Assembly (NCBI GenBank): GCA_013141065.1
Contig: JABFRR010000008.1
Coordinates: 1 to 64,000, forward strand
Reading direction: 5' to 3'
Length of the DNA stretch: 64,000 nt
Source of the DNA: Bacteriovoracaceae bacterium
Lineage (GTDB): Bacteria; Bdellovibrionota; Bacteriovoracia; Bacteriovoracales; Bacteriovoracaceae
Shown here one piece after another: positions 63,052 through 64,000 of this stretch. The notes beneath the pieces are model-generated. The model did no database searches. It worked only from the letters and a program-made list of their open reading frames with translations, and was not told where the DNA came from. The position numbers were made by a program, and so were the translations under genes. Position 1 is the stretch's first letter. Every line of letters begins with the position of its first letter.

Positions 63052-63777
63052 ATGAAAAATTTAAAACACACTCTTGCTGCTTTAGCTCTTCTACCATCAC
63101 TATCATTTGCTGGTGCAGTAATGCAATCATCATCGGTTCCAGTTAACCATGTATTTACTCCCGCTGGTTTTGATAGCAATGACAGTGTTGAGTTAGTTGT
63201 TACTGGGTATTTACCAAACTTATGCTTTAAAGCGCCTCAGTCACAAGTGTATATTAAAGATGGTAAAATTAATGTTTCGGTAAAAGCTAATAAAAATCAA
63301 AATGGTCTTGGGTTTTGTGCAGATGTTATTGTTCCATTCATTGAACATATTAAAGTTGGAGTTCTTGATAAGGGAAAATATGAAATCGTAGTTAACGAAA
63401 ATACATCTTGGGCAAAAAGAAGCAGCATTGCCATTTTAGAAGCAAGTAGTAATTCGATTGATGAAGTCATTTATGCAGATGTTGATGATGTTGTAAGAGA
63501 AGATGAAGGTTCTAGAAAAGTTTTATTAAAAGGATATAATCCAAGTGACTGTTTTGAATTAAAAGAAATTGTTGTTTTGGATAACGGTGTTGATACCTAT
63601 TCGATTCTTCCTAAAATGAAACAAGTAAGAGCTTTTTGTCCGAAAAAAATGATTCCATTTACTTATGAAATGGACGTTCCAGAAAAACTAGTTGCTGATA
63701 AAGTTTTATTACATGTGCGTGTTATGGATGGTCGAGCAGTAAATACCATCTTTAATAATAAGCCACTAATGGAATAA
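63052..63777 (+). CDS. Secreted hypothetical protein
   Basis: The 241-aa protein has a signal peptide (MKNLKHTLAALALLPSLSFA). The mature part holds two similar beta-rich halves (VELVVTGYLPNLCFK and KVLLKGYNPSDCFELK), suggesting an internal duplication with one Cys pair each. GGAGG precedes the ATG by 6 nt. No family is recognised. Confidence 0.7.
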   Translation: MKNLKHTLAALALLPSLSFAGAVMQSSSVPVNHVFTPAGFDSNDSVELVVTGYLPNLCFKAPQSQVYIKDGKINVSVKANKNQNGLGFCADVIVPFIEHIKVGVLDKGKYEIVVNENTSWAKRSSIAILEASSNSIDEVIYADVDDVVREDEGSRKVLLKGYNPSDCFELKEIVVLDNGVDTYSILPKMKQVRAFCPKKMIPFTYEMDVPEKLVADKVLLHVRVMDGRAVNTIFNNKPLME

Positions 63778-63807
63778 TCCTTATTAATTAGCTTGGTTTT
63801 CCCCCCG

Positions 63808-63845
63808 AATGAATGCAGAGACTTGGTCTCTGCATTCATTGTTTT
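63808..63845 (+). terminator. Terminator after 63052-63777
   Basis: Perfect 15-bp stem AATGAATGCAGAGAC/complement, 3-nt loop, followed by GTTTT. Confidence 0.85.
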
Positions 63846-64000
63846 AAAGTAAATTTACTTTTAATTATCAACTACTCGGTATTACATTCGTCACTGTCAA
63901 AATTTTCAACACTCTCTAAAAATTGGTCAATTTTTAGCCAGCTAATCAAGGACTTAATCCACTAATTTTGGCCCGAAGCCTGCACTTACTATTCGTAAGC

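Noticed and set aside
63850..64000. Gene fragment at the right edge
   Set aside because: Short frames on both strands are broken by stops; no start or family support.

Overview
The window looks like chromosomal DNA of a low-G+C Gram-negative bacterium, most likely a predatory Bdellovibrionota of the Bacteriovorax/Peredibacter type. This is inferred from the many secreted proteins and lipoproteins of unknown family, two lysozyme-like enzymes, secreted HExxH proteases, a chemoreceptor and a low-G+C coding style. No rRNA is present to confirm it.

Layout. (1) Positions 1-14670 are a defence island. A leftward type I restriction-modification operon runs half-hsdS, hsdM, a DUF1016 PDDEXK nuclease, hsdS, a reverse transcriptase, hsdR and a YgjP-like metallopeptidase, mostly with overlapping or nearly abutting genes. 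A 260-bp array of six inverted repeats lies between the nuclease gene and hsdS. Divergent from the operon is a Gabija-like OLD nuclease/UvrD helicase pair. (2) Positions 14700-21720 are an accessory, cassette-like region. Three related loci (T1-T3) each encode a 27-29 residue Leu-rich peptide and a divergent antisense RNA. Five copies of a second repeat (R2, with a GNRA hairpin and a terminator) are interspersed with cargo: an EEP-family protein, an ankyrin protein, an S66 peptidase and a GNAT enzyme. T3 is split by a decayed ISAs1-family element. (3) Positions 21700-33400 hold secreted and signalling genes (lysozyme-like lipoprotein, VOC protein, RecA-fold protein, chemoreceptor, GH25 lysozyme, secreted metalloprotease) and a decayed IS3-like element that appears to sit inside a secreted-protein gene. 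(4) Positions 33400-58560 are mostly housekeeping: rlmN, a tesA/ybbA/ybbP-type module, a full uracil-catabolism (URC-type) operon with upp and udk, a TerC/baeRF/LysR group, an acyltransferase, a cytochrome c, LOG and TlyA. (5) Positions 58600-64000 hold a tRNA-Met whose 3' end is overlapped by a large serine recombinase gene. That gene abuts a 12-heme cytochrome lacking a normal 5' end, followed by secreted or outer-membrane genes.

The strongest candidate for an undescribed system is the T1-T3 family. In each copy a short antisense RNA is transcribed away from the peptide gene and carries the complement of three short segments. These segments recur in the same order in the peptide mRNA (start codon, mid-ORF, terminator) and change together from copy to copy. 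This is the logic of a type I toxin-antitoxin pair. The second candidate is the reverse transcriptase fused by translational coupling into the type I R-M operon, together with its hairpin array.
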